Shown here: piece by piece, positions 1-5,883 of the stretch
Layout of the letters: each line of letters starts with the position of its first letter
How positions within the stretch are numbered: position 1 is the first letter of the stretch
NCBI GenBank assembly: GCA_029548715.1
Contig: JAKPMW010000320.1
Coordinates: 1 to 8,252 of the forward strand
Origin: Spirochaetota bacterium
GTDB taxonomy: Bacteria > Spirochaetota > JAGLSM01 > JAKPMW01
Length of the DNA stretch: 8,252 bases
Direction: 5' to 3'
Notes under the pieces: generated by a model
Database searches by the model: none
Told to the model about the DNA's origin: nothing
Seen by the model: the letters and a program-made list of their open reading frames with translations, nothing else
Translations under genes and position numbers: made by a program

Positions 1-1403
1 GTGCGTCCGCTGATAATGATGATTGCACCGCTATACCCCTGCGAGCGAAGGTGGGTTGCTGCCTCGATCCCGCCCATTCCCGGCATGAGATAGTCCAGAA
101 AGATCACGTCCCATGAACCTTGCCCGCTGTTCCGGACGGCATCCTCACAACTGGCGGTACTCTCAGCCCGGATGCCCATGCCTGAGAGCATGTCTACCAG
201 AAGATCCCGATAGATCTGTTCATCATCTGCAACAAGTACCCGCAGTCTGGAGATGCTGGTTGCGGATGGGGCGGGTTCTGGTTTTGCTTGGGGGGCGGGA
301 TTATCGGCAGTGCGAACAAAGACCGGAAGGATCAGGCGAAAGCTGCTGCCCTTTGTCTCTTCCGATTCAGCCAGTTCGAGCTGGCCACCGTATGAGGCAG
401 CGATCCCGTGTGCAACCGAGAGGCCGATTCCGGTAGCTCCCATGTCACCCCCGCCCAGGGGACCCTTTGTGGTGAAGAAGGGCTCGAAAATCCGCGAACG
501 CTGGTCGGCGGGAATCCCGCAGCCGGTGTCCCTGATTGTGATCTGTACCTGATTATCCAGCTCCAGGGAGGTTACGTGAATCTCCCGCAGGTCGCTTCCG
601 TTTTCGATGATGGCATGAATCGCATTCTGGAGCAGGCTCATCAAAAGCTGGAGGAGTCTGCCTGACTCGATGCCAATGTGGTGGCTGTGTCCGTAGTGCA
701 GAAAGAGTCCGATCCGGTTTTTCGTCAACTGGCTTGAGAGCAGGACGGAAGCGTGTTCAACCGCGCTCACGAGATCAGCCTGACCCTCGGGCTGGTCGGT
801 ATGGGTCGAGAAGAGGAGCATGTTTTCGGTCAGTTCCTTGGCCCGGAAACAGCTCTTTTCAACAACCAGCAGGGCCTTCATGACCATTTCGCGATTGTCG
901 GGAGAGAGCATGGCCAGCTGGGCATACCCCAGCATTCCCCCGATGAGGTTGTTGAATTCGTGGGCGATCCCGGCAGCCAGCTGGCCCAGACCGGCCAGCT
1001 TTTCGACCTGGGCGATCTGCTCCTGAAGTGAGCGCAGGCGGATCAGGACGCTGATCCGGGCCAGCAGTTCGCGGGTCTTGACCGGCTTGACAAGGTAATC
1101 GTCCGCCCCGATCTCGAGCCCCAGGATTTTTTCATCGATTGACGAGCGTCCCGAGAGGATGATGACCGGGATGGCCCTGAGTTTTGTGTCTGTCTTGATC
1201 CGCTTGCAGACTTCGTAGCCGTCAATCCCCTCGAGCATGATATCCAGCAGGATCAGGTCGGGCCTGAGATCCAGTTGAAGCTTTTCGAGGGCCTTTTCTC
1301 CCGAGGCGATGCGGGAACAGCGGTATCCGGCGTCTTCAAGCAGCATCATCATGAAGGAGGCGTGGTTGATGTCATCGTCGATGATCAGTATGTGGCGTGT
1401 CAT
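1..1403 (-). CDS. Hybrid histidine kinase, REC-HisKA-HATPase-REC (3' end cut by window edge)
   Basis: This is a phosphorelay signalling protein without a membrane or PAS sensor, so it is probably cytoplasmic. The 467 visible codons stay open to the left edge. Residues 1-120 are a receiver domain with the acidic pocket D9-D11, phospho-acceptor D54, S84 and K106. A linker helix leads to the dimerisation helix with H-box HEFNN (phospho-acceptor H148). The ATPase domain shows an N-box near N260, DTGCGIP (292-298), FEPFFTTKG (306-314) and GATGIGLSVAHGI (322-334). A Pro/Ala-rich linker (about 366-382) precedes a second receiver (from R388; D393, D394, phospho-acceptor D437), which is cut before its conserved Lys. 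The ATG at 1403 follows GGGAG at 11 nt, and no in-frame start was seen just upstream. It lies 60 nt after the aminopropyltransferase with no convincing terminator between, so it may be the distal gene of that operon. Domain calls are firm. The input signal, and any further domain beyond the edge, are unknown. Confidence 0.93.
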   Translation of the reverse strand, partial: MTRHILIIDDDINHASFMMMLLEDAGYRCSRIASGEKALEKLQLDLRPDLILLDIMLEGIDGYEVCKRIKTDTKLRAIPVIILSGRSSIDEKILGLEIGADDYLVKPVKTRELLARISVLIRLRSLQEQIAQVEKLAGLGQLAAGIAHEFNNLIGGMLGYAQLAMLSPDNREMVMKALLVVEKSCFRAKELTENMLLFSTHTDQPEGQADLVSAVEHASVLLSSQLTKNRIGLFLHYGHSHHIGIESGRLLQLLMSLLQNAIHAIIENGSDLREIHVTSLELDNQVQITIRDTGCGIPADQRSRIFEPFFTTKGPLGGGDMGATGIGLSVAHGIAASYGGQLELAESEETKGSSFRLILPVFVRTADNPAPQAKPEPAPSATSISRLRVLVADDEQIYRDLLVDMLSGMGIRAESTASCEDAVRNSGQGSWDVIFLDYLMPGMGGIEAATHLRSQGYSGAIIIISGR

Positions 1404-1463
1404 TCCTGTCTGTTCTCCCGCGGTATCAGGCTGAGGTTGAGCCCGGAAAAGATAGCACCATGG

Positions 1464-2996
1464 TCAGTTAAAGTTCTTCCAGCCTCGCTGGTATGCCCGG
1501 TACATGCGGGGGTTGTTGAGGGTGTTGATTCCGGGATCCTCCGGTCGGGCCGAGTCCGGAGGAAATGAAAGCCCGTTGGAGACGACCCGGGGCGTGATGT
1601 GTCTCAGCCCCCGGGGCAGGCGTGACCAGTCCGGCTGCCAGCGCAGGCCGGAGGCCATGACAAACCCCCAGTCCCCAAACGAGGGTACGTATTCGTGGTA
1701 CGGCTGCGTATGGGGAAAGACCTCGCGCAGGGTGGCTTCGATCATCCAGAAAGTGTCACGGGCAAAAAACGGTGAGGTTGCCTGGGTGACGAATACCCCT
1801 CCGCGCGAGAGCCTGTGCCTGACCAGGCGGTAGATCTCCCGTGAATACAGTTTTGAAAGAACCTCATTGTGCGGGTCCGGAAAGTCGGCCACAATCAGGT
1901 CATACAGCCCGCCCGAGGTATCCTCGAGGAACTTGAAGGCATCCCGGTTGTGGACCTGGACCCGTGCGTCACCCAGCGCATTGCTGTTGGCAGCCACGAG
2001 CACCGGGTGTGTCTGTGCCAGTCGGGTAATGGCGGGATCGAGATCCACCAGGTGTACTGTCTGTACATCGGTGCGTTTGAGGATTTCGCGGACGGCCATG
2101 CCGTCGCCACCACCCATGACCAGCGCCCGCTCGATCCGGGGCAGGGACGCCATGGCAGGCTGAATCAGGGTTTCATGATAGCGGTACTCGTCAACAGTCG
2201 AAAACTGGAGGCTGCCATCCAGCCAGAGCCGGGTGTCGTCCCGCCAGCCGGTCAGGACGATTTTCTGGAACTGTGATTGTTCACTGTGCATGATGTGATC
2301 CTGATAGAGCTGCTGTTCGTACCAGGCGGCCAGCGGATCAGAGGCGAGAAAGGCCGCTGAGAGAACGAGCAGGCCGGCGAGGGAAGCTCCAATCCTCAGG
2401 GGGCGGGCAATCCGTTCGCGAAAGACGGCAAGCAGTACGATGACGACTCCGATGTTGATGATTCCGGTGATAAATGAGGTTCGCATGATACCAAAAAGCG
2501 GCAGGAGCACAAAGGGGAAGAGCAGGGACGCCGCCAGGCCTCCGATGTAGTCAAAGGTCAGGACCGTGGAGAGTGAGCTTGAGAGAGGCCCGTATCCACG
2601 CATGATCCGGGTGACCAGGGGAATCTCAAAGCCGATCAGCGTCCCCATCGAGCCGGAGAGCAGGATGAAGACCGGCATGTAGAGGTCTCCCAGGAGATAG
2701 ACCGAGTAGAGGATGATCAGGGACAACCCTCCCAGAAGCCCCAGCCCCAGCTCGACATCCGCAAAGGCGGCGAGGAGGTTTCCCTGGACGTAGCGGGAGA
2801 GCCATGAACCTAATCCCATGGCCGAAAGGAATATCCCGATGGTCAGTGAATACTGGATGACTGAATTTCCGGTCAGATAGGACGAGAGTGCCCCGATCAG
2901 GAGTTCGTACGTGATCGCGCAGACGCTTGTGAGAAGAATCGAAAAAAGCAGGGCGCGGATCTCGCCCTGCTGCTGGATGTCAGTTGACTGTGTCAC
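1464..2996 (-). CDS. Membrane-fused polyamine aminopropyltransferase (spermidine/spermine synthase family)
   Basis: The 510-residue protein has two parts. Residues 15-218 hold about seven to eight hydrophobic helices, including a GFEIPLVTRIM stretch (122-132) typical of this membrane-fused subfamily. Residues 240-450 are a spermidine-synthase-like Rossmann domain with SQFQKI (241-246), LDG (259-261), Q264, DE (269-270), YHE (273-275), the cofactor loop GGGDG (295-299), the acidic VDLD (317-320), D352 and DFPDP (371-375). By alignment with soluble spermidine synthases, D371 is the likely catalytic Asp. The family transfers an aminopropyl group from decarboxylated S-adenosylmethionine to a polyamine; here the active site is presumably tethered to the membrane, and the true acceptor is unknown. 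The start is GTG and overlaps the DUF350 stop in GTGA. There is no good SD of its own, which suggests translational coupling. No S-adenosylmethionine decarboxylase gene lies in the window. I do not use speE, because the membrane form may differ in substrate. Confidence 0.93.
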   Translation of the reverse strand: MTQSTDIQQQGEIRALLFSILLTSVCAITYELLIGALSSYLTGNSVIQYSLTIGIFLSAMGLGSWLSRYVQGNLLAAFADVELGLGLLGGLSLIILYSVYLLGDLYMPVFILLSGSMGTLIGFEIPLVTRIMRGYGPLSSSLSTVLTFDYIGGLAASLLFPFVLLPLFGIMRTSFITGIINIGVVIVLLAVFRERIARPLRIGASLAGLLVLSAAFLASDPLAAWYEQQLYQDHIMHSEQSQFQKIVLTGWRDDTRLWLDGSLQFSTVDEYRYHETLIQPAMASLPRIERALVMGGGDGMAVREILKRTDVQTVHLVDLDPAITRLAQTHPVLVAANSNALGDARVQVHNRDAFKFLEDTSGGLYDLIVADFPDPHNEVLSKLYSREIYRLVRHRLSRGGVFVTQATSPFFARDTFWMIEATLREVFPHTQPYHEYVPSFGDWGFVMASGLRWQPDWSRLPRGLRHITPRVVSNGLSFPPDSARPEDPGINTLNNPRMYRAYQRGWKNFN

Positions 2997-3373
2997 TTGG
3001 GTTTGTTGTCTTTTGCGGGTTCGGTCTTGGTGGCTGCCGTGGCTTCGGTCCTGTAGACTTTTGTTTCGCTGCGGATGACCTTGCCGGTTGCGTCATAGCT
3101 TTTGGTCTCGATCCGCTCGATGTTTCCGCTGACCTGGAGATTGGACTCGACCTTGTTTTCGAAGGAGAAGATGGCAGCAGCGATGATGATCGAGATGCCG
3201 ATGATGACTGCGGCAATAATCAGGCCGAGAGAGGTGTTCTGGTCGACCTCGATCTCCTTCTTGATTGAAAAGGGTGTGACGATCCGTACGATCAGAAAGC
3301 CCAGACCCATCAGGATGATGCCGAGAATGCCGTAGATGGCTGATGACAGAATACCTTCGATGATTTTTTCCAT
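2993..3373 (-). CDS. DUF350 small membrane protein
   Basis: The protein has 126 residues. Hydrophobic helices lie at about 8-31 and 48-71, joined by the family signature VTPFSIKKEIEVDQNTSLG (32-50). That loop resembles the TPFDL..E.....N.A.G pattern of DUF350 (the E. coli YjfL family). The second helix is rich in Ile and Ala (VIIGISIIIAAAI). A charged tail of about 55 residues (72-126), with many Lys, Glu and Thr, is longer than the bare family core and may face the cytoplasm. DUF350 has no proven biochemical role. Its genes often lie beside polyamine-synthase-like or membrane-stress genes (from memory of family neighbourhoods). The ATG has a strong GGAGG five bases upstream. The stop overlaps the next gene's GTG, so the two proteins are probably made together, possibly as partners in the membrane. 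Confidence 0.9.
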   Translation of the reverse strand: MEKIIEGILSSAIYGILGIILMGLGFLIVRIVTPFSIKKEIEVDQNTSLGLIIAAVIIGISIIIAAAIFSFENKVESNLQVSGNIERIETKSYDATGKVIRSETKVYRTEATAATKTEPAKDNKPK

Positions 3374-3426
3374 GATTTCCTCCGGTTATTGGTAATTTGT
3401 TGTATCTACTGCAAAAAACTGTACTG

Positions 3427-3627
3427 CTATTTTCCGAGACGGGGGCCTCCGCCGGAGTGGGTCCGGTAGCCGGTGGTACGGTGACTTGGCACGCCTTTCC
3501 CGGGTTGGCTGATTCCGGGAGTCTTGCGGATAAATTCCGTTCCTGTCCGGGGAATAAATGGCTTGGCAAGCGTACCGTAGAGTCCGATTCCGCCAAGTGC
3601 GAACAGCATGAGTGCGGTTTTAAGCAC
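3427..3627 (-). CDS. Small basic membrane-anchored or exported protein, unknown
   Basis: I do not recognise a family for this 66-residue protein. It starts with a hydrophobic segment (residues 4-21) after a single Lys, which could be a membrane anchor or an uncleaved signal. The remaining 45 residues are rich in Gly, Pro, Thr and basic residues. The whole protein has ten Lys/Arg, two His and one acidic residue (E31), so it is strongly cationic. It is likely real. The GTG start is preceded by an excellent AAAGGAG with a six-base spacer, and the gene fills the gap between the DUF4178 and DUF350 genes on the same strand (33 nt and 53 nt spacers). It ends in TAG. DUF4178/DUF350 clusters elsewhere often carry another small lipoprotein-like gene (DUF4247), but I see no resemblance to it here. 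Any role in binding anionic lipid or cell-surface polymer would be speculation. Confidence 0.72.
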   Translation of the reverse strand: MLKTALMLFALGGIGLYGTLAKPFIPRTGTEFIRKTPGISQPGKGVPSHRTTGYRTHSGGGPRLGK

Positions 3628-3633
3628 GGGGGG

Positions 3634-3640
3634 CTCCTTT
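3634..3640 (-). promoter_or_regulatory. Ribosome binding site of the small basic protein
   Basis: AAAGGAG on the minus strand lies six bases before the GTG at 3627. It is the main evidence that this short gene is translated and that GTG, not an internal ATG, is its start. Confidence 0.75.
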
Positions 3641-3660
3641 CAGAGGTGCTTGAAAATATG

Positions 3661-5133
3661 TTAATCCGGCAACAGGCCGCCGGGAATGTTGCCGGCCAGC
3701 TTTCGTCTGGAACGGCAGCGGAGTCCCATAAAGAGCGCCAGCAAGCCGCTGACCAGCAGGAACGAATAGCTGCGTTCCCCTTCATGGATCATGACGGCAA
3801 CATCGCTGACTGGCCTCGTGCCCTTTTCATGAGTGATGCTCAGCAGGATGCGATAGACACCAGCCTTGTCGAGGACAAATTCCTGGCTGTCATTCCCTCC
3901 GCTTTCACTCCAGTAGCCCTCGCTGTCCGTTCCCGAAGCATGCCAGATCGCGGCGGTAAAGGAGTAGACCAGTTCGTTGGACGTGGGAGAGACGACCCTC
4001 AGCAGGGTGGCCGTTGCCTCGATCCATTCGTTATGGATGCTGGGTGCCGCCAGGCGCAACTGGTGGATCGAGCCCTCGCTGTCGAGCCTGACGTTATCAA
4101 AGACGGCGTTGGAAAAGGATGTCAGCTTCCAGGCAACTCCCTTTGACAGGGTGCCGGCAAGGCTGGTGCCCTGTCCCTCCTCAGCGCGTTCGAGGGCCAG
4201 TGGTGTTGCGGTCTTGCCCTGCGGGACCTGGAGGATGTGGGCAGCCTTGCCGCCGCTGCAGTTATAGAGGGCCAGGCCAAGCATGACGAGGCCGGCCAGA
4301 AAATAGATGCGGGCCTTTTTGGCGAAGCTGGCGCCCAGTCCGAGCGCATCATCATAGGCCTTGACTGCATCCGTCAGGCCAAAACCGGCAAAGAGTTCGC
4401 GGGCCGGGACACGCCGGGCCCGCCAGACCTCGGCCTCATCCTCTGATCGTTCGATGGCGACCCGGTCCCCGTCAACGCGGGTGTCGATGCACCAGGTTGA
4501 TTCGCCCAGTTCGGCGTCCCAGGGAAACTGTCCCTCGAACCAGGCGATCCGGGCCGTATAGCCGTCCTCTTCGGCGTCAAGCCGCTGCCCGTCAAAACGG
4601 ACCACACCCTCGTCAAAGGTCAGCTCTTCCCTGGGCCGCGTCTTGGTATACAGTTCGAAGTGCCCGTCCTCGACGACAAGAAATCCCCGTTCGCCCGAGT
4701 CCGAGAGGAGGTACCATTCTTCCCACCACGAATCATCATACAGTTCGTCCTCCTGGTAGCGAATCCGGCCCAGGATTTCGAAACTGTCCTCGCCAATCTT
4801 TCCCTTCATTCCGATGGCAAGAGGGAGCCCGTTCTTTCCGGGGACAAAGCGGTCGGCAAAAAAGCGCCAGTATTCGGGGGTCTCCTTGTCAAACACCTTG
4901 CCGCAGGAGGTGCAGCGGGCCAGGCTGACAACGACATCATCGTCGTCCTCATCCTCTCCCTCGATGGTTTTGCTGCCCCGGGAAAAGCGGGTTCCGCCGC
5001 AGCCAGGACAGGCCAGTCCGCTGACACCGGGGGAAACGGCCGGCTGTCCGTCACCCTGCCGGAGCGGGGCCGAGCAGGATGGGCAAACGCCCGCGTCGTC
5101 GCTGACTTCCTGTCCGCATTGTGGACATCGCAT
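3661..5133 (-). CDS. Zinc-ribbon/DUF4178 membrane protein
   Basis: The protein has 490 residues. A first zinc ribbon uses C3, C6, C17 and C20. A second uses C42, C45, C74 and C77, with a very acidic loop (58-66, EGEDEDDDD) between its knuckles. Residues 110-250 match DUF4178, with the pattern ILGRIRY followed by WWEEWYLL and a later short beta-rich half. Residues 275-291 form a first transmembrane helix, and 457-471 a second, followed by a basic end. Between them lies a beta-rich region of about 160 residues (300-455) ending in FVLDKAGVYRILL, which looks like a beta-sandwich and is probably outside the cytoplasm. DUF4178 has no known activity. The ATG follows AAGGAGG with a six-base spacer, 27 nt after the upstream paralogue. 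The likely picture is a cytoplasmic zinc-ribbon/DUF4178 head linked to an external domain. The topology is inferred from hydrophobicity and is not proven. Confidence 0.88.
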   Translation of the reverse strand: MRCPQCGQEVSDDAGVCPSCSAPLRQGDGQPAVSPGVSGLACPGCGGTRFSRGSKTIEGEDEDDDDVVVSLARCTSCGKVFDKETPEYWRFFADRFVPGKNGLPLAIGMKGKIGEDSFEILGRIRYQEDELYDDSWWEEWYLLSDSGERGFLVVEDGHFELYTKTRPREELTFDEGVVRFDGQRLDAEEDGYTARIAWFEGQFPWDAELGESTWCIDTRVDGDRVAIERSEDEAEVWRARRVPARELFAGFGLTDAVKAYDDALGLGASFAKKARIYFLAGLVMLGLALYNCSGGKAAHILQVPQGKTATPLALERAEEGQGTSLAGTLSKGVAWKLTSFSNAVFDNVRLDSEGSIHQLRLAAPSIHNEWIEATATLLRVVSPTSNELVYSFTAAIWHASGTDSEGYWSESGGNDSQEFVLDKAGVYRILLSITHEKGTRPVSDVAVMIHEGERSYSFLLVSGLLALFMGLRCRSRRKLAGNIPGGLLPD

Positions 5134-5139
5134 TGCGGT

Positions 5140-5146
5140 CCTCCTT
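5140..5146 (-). promoter_or_regulatory. Ribosome binding site of the large DUF4178 gene
   Basis: A full AAGGAGG on the minus strand lies six bases before the ATG at 5133. It fixes that start and implies strong translation within the 27-nt gap to the preceding gene. Confidence 0.8.
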
Positions 5147-5160
5147 GTGTGGTTGGATGA

Positions 5161-5784
5161 TCAGCCCTGCGGCCGGTTGGTAATCACGATTTCTTTTCGC
5201 ATGACCTCGTCGCCGGTAAAGAGTTCGATCTCGTCGTCGCTCACCTCAAGGGCGGCGAGCTTGCCGGCAGCGACACCCTCATAGTAGCGGATCCGGCTTC
5301 CCGGTGCTGTCCAGAATCCAAGCTCACCCTCGGCCCCGGCGACAGCGGCCTCGCCCTTTTCCATGACGGAGATCACAAGCTCATTGATGGTGATCTTTGT
5401 TCCAACCTTGATCGAGTCGGGTTCGGGAATCTCGCTCTTGATCTTGCGGCCCTCGAAGAGGGAGAACTCGCCCTCATCCTCGGTCAGCCAGGCGGGAGAG
5501 CCGTCCTCCATCAGGAGGAACCATTCATCCCAGAACCCGCTCTTGTGCTGGTAGCGCATCCGGCCGGCAGCCCGGAACTTCTTCCCCTGGATGGTGCCCT
5601 CGGCTCCAGTGAAGAGGTAGGTGGGGACATCGGCCAGTTTGGGGAACTGGCCGAGGATTTTGGCGTTTCCCGTCTCAAGGGCGCTGTGGGCACCGCAGTA
5701 CTGGCAGACAACAATCTTTGCGTAGCGGTTGGTGATCTCAAGCGGGGCGCCACACTGGGGGCAGGGCAGGGAACTGGTATCCAT
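5161..5784 (-). CDS. Soluble zinc-ribbon/DUF4178 protein
   Basis: The protein has 207 residues and no membrane segment. A zinc ribbon at the N-terminus uses CPQC (C8, C11) and CQYC (C27, C30). A DUF4178 domain follows from about residue 55, with AAGRMRYQHKSGFWDEWFLL (positions 71-90), a LTEDEGEFSLF strand, and a second half with RIRYYEGVAAGKLAALE. It is a paralogue of the next gene, sharing ribbon plus DUF4178 but lacking its membrane segments and external domain. I chose the ATG at 5784 because AAGGAG sits seven bases upstream. An in-frame TTG at 5820 would add 12 residues but lies inside the upstream hairpin and lacks an SD. This is the first gene of the proposed six-gene operon. Its function is unknown; a cytoplasmic partner or competitor of the membrane paralogue is an inference. 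Confidence 0.9.
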   Translation of the reverse strand: MDTSSLPCPQCGAPLEITNRYAKIVVCQYCGAHSALETGNAKILGQFPKLADVPTYLFTGAEGTIQGKKFRAAGRMRYQHKSGFWDEWFLLMEDGSPAWLTEDEGEFSLFEGRKIKSEIPEPDSIKVGTKITINELVISVMEKGEAAVAGAEGELGFWTAPGSRIRYYEGVAAGKLAALEVSDDEIELFTGDEVMRKEIVITNRPQG

Positions 5785-5791
5785 GCAGGTA

Positions 5792-5797
5792 CTCCTT
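5792..5797 (-). promoter_or_regulatory. Ribosome binding site of the first operon gene, with upstream complement
   Basis: AAGGAG on the minus strand lies seven bases before the ATG at 5784. The eight-base string GCAAGGAG (5792-5799) is perfectly complementary to CTCCTTGC at 5855-5862 in the same strand's upstream leader. A read-through transcript could therefore hide this site, while one begun at the local promoter would lack the complement. Confidence 0.7.
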
Positions 5798-5807
5798 GCT
5801 CGCGGGA

Positions 5808-5853
5808 TAACAAAACGCAACCGGCCTTGAGTATATCCCGGCCGGTTGCGTTT
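5808..5853 (-). terminator. Intrinsic terminator of the cyclophilin gene
   Basis: A perfect 14-bp inverted repeat (5813-5826 and 5840-5853, arms AAACGCAACCGGCC and GGCCGGTTGCGTTT) has a 13-nt loop. Read on the minus strand it ends in TTTTGTTA, giving a GC-rich stem and a short U-rich tail about 30 nt after the cyclophilin stop. On the plus strand no T-run follows directly. The loop contains the -10 of the next operon. Confidence 0.75.
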
Positions 5854-5858
5854 CGCAA
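5830..5858 (-). promoter_or_regulatory. Sigma70-like promoter of the DUF4178/polyamine operon
   Basis: On the minus strand TTGCGA (5853-5858) and TATACT (5830-5835) are separated by exactly 17 bases. They match the consensus at 4/6 and 5/6 positions. The predicted transcript start is near 5823, giving a leader of about 40 nt to the ATG at 5784. The -10 lies in the loop of the preceding gene's terminator hairpin, so termination and initiation elements overlap. Confidence 0.55.
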
Positions 5859-5874
5859 GGAGCTTGCGTTTTTT
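5854..5874 (+). repeat. Short hairpin with T-run, competing with the main terminator
   Basis: CGCAAG, GAG, CTTGCG (5854-5868) is a six-bp stem with a three-base loop, followed on the plus strand by six T. It looks like a small plus-strand terminator, yet no plus-strand gene precedes it. Its CGCAA and TTGCG elements also occur in the adjacent 14-bp hairpin, so alternative pairings are possible in a minus-strand transcript. Confidence 0.35.
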
Positions 5875-5883
5875 CTCTGGTGC

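Noticed and set aside
1404..1463. Terminator between the aminopropyltransferase and the kinase
   Set aside because: Only a four-bp GGCT/AGCC stem without a T-run is visible, so I do not call termination here.
3093..3785. A 230-codon minus-strand frame overlapping DUF350, the small gene and the DUF4178 end
   Set aside because: It is a frame-shifted shadow of three genes, with low-complexity Ser/Arg-rich translation and no domain.
3397..4146. A 249-codon plus-strand frame across the small gene and the DUF4178 gene
   Set aside because: It shows no domain, lies antisense to genes with strong SD sites and zinc-ribbon motifs, and has no plausible SD of its own.
5785..5820. TTG at 5820 as start of the first DUF4178 gene
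   Set aside because: It falls within the terminator hairpin and lacks an SD, whereas the ATG at 5784 has AAGGAG at seven bases.
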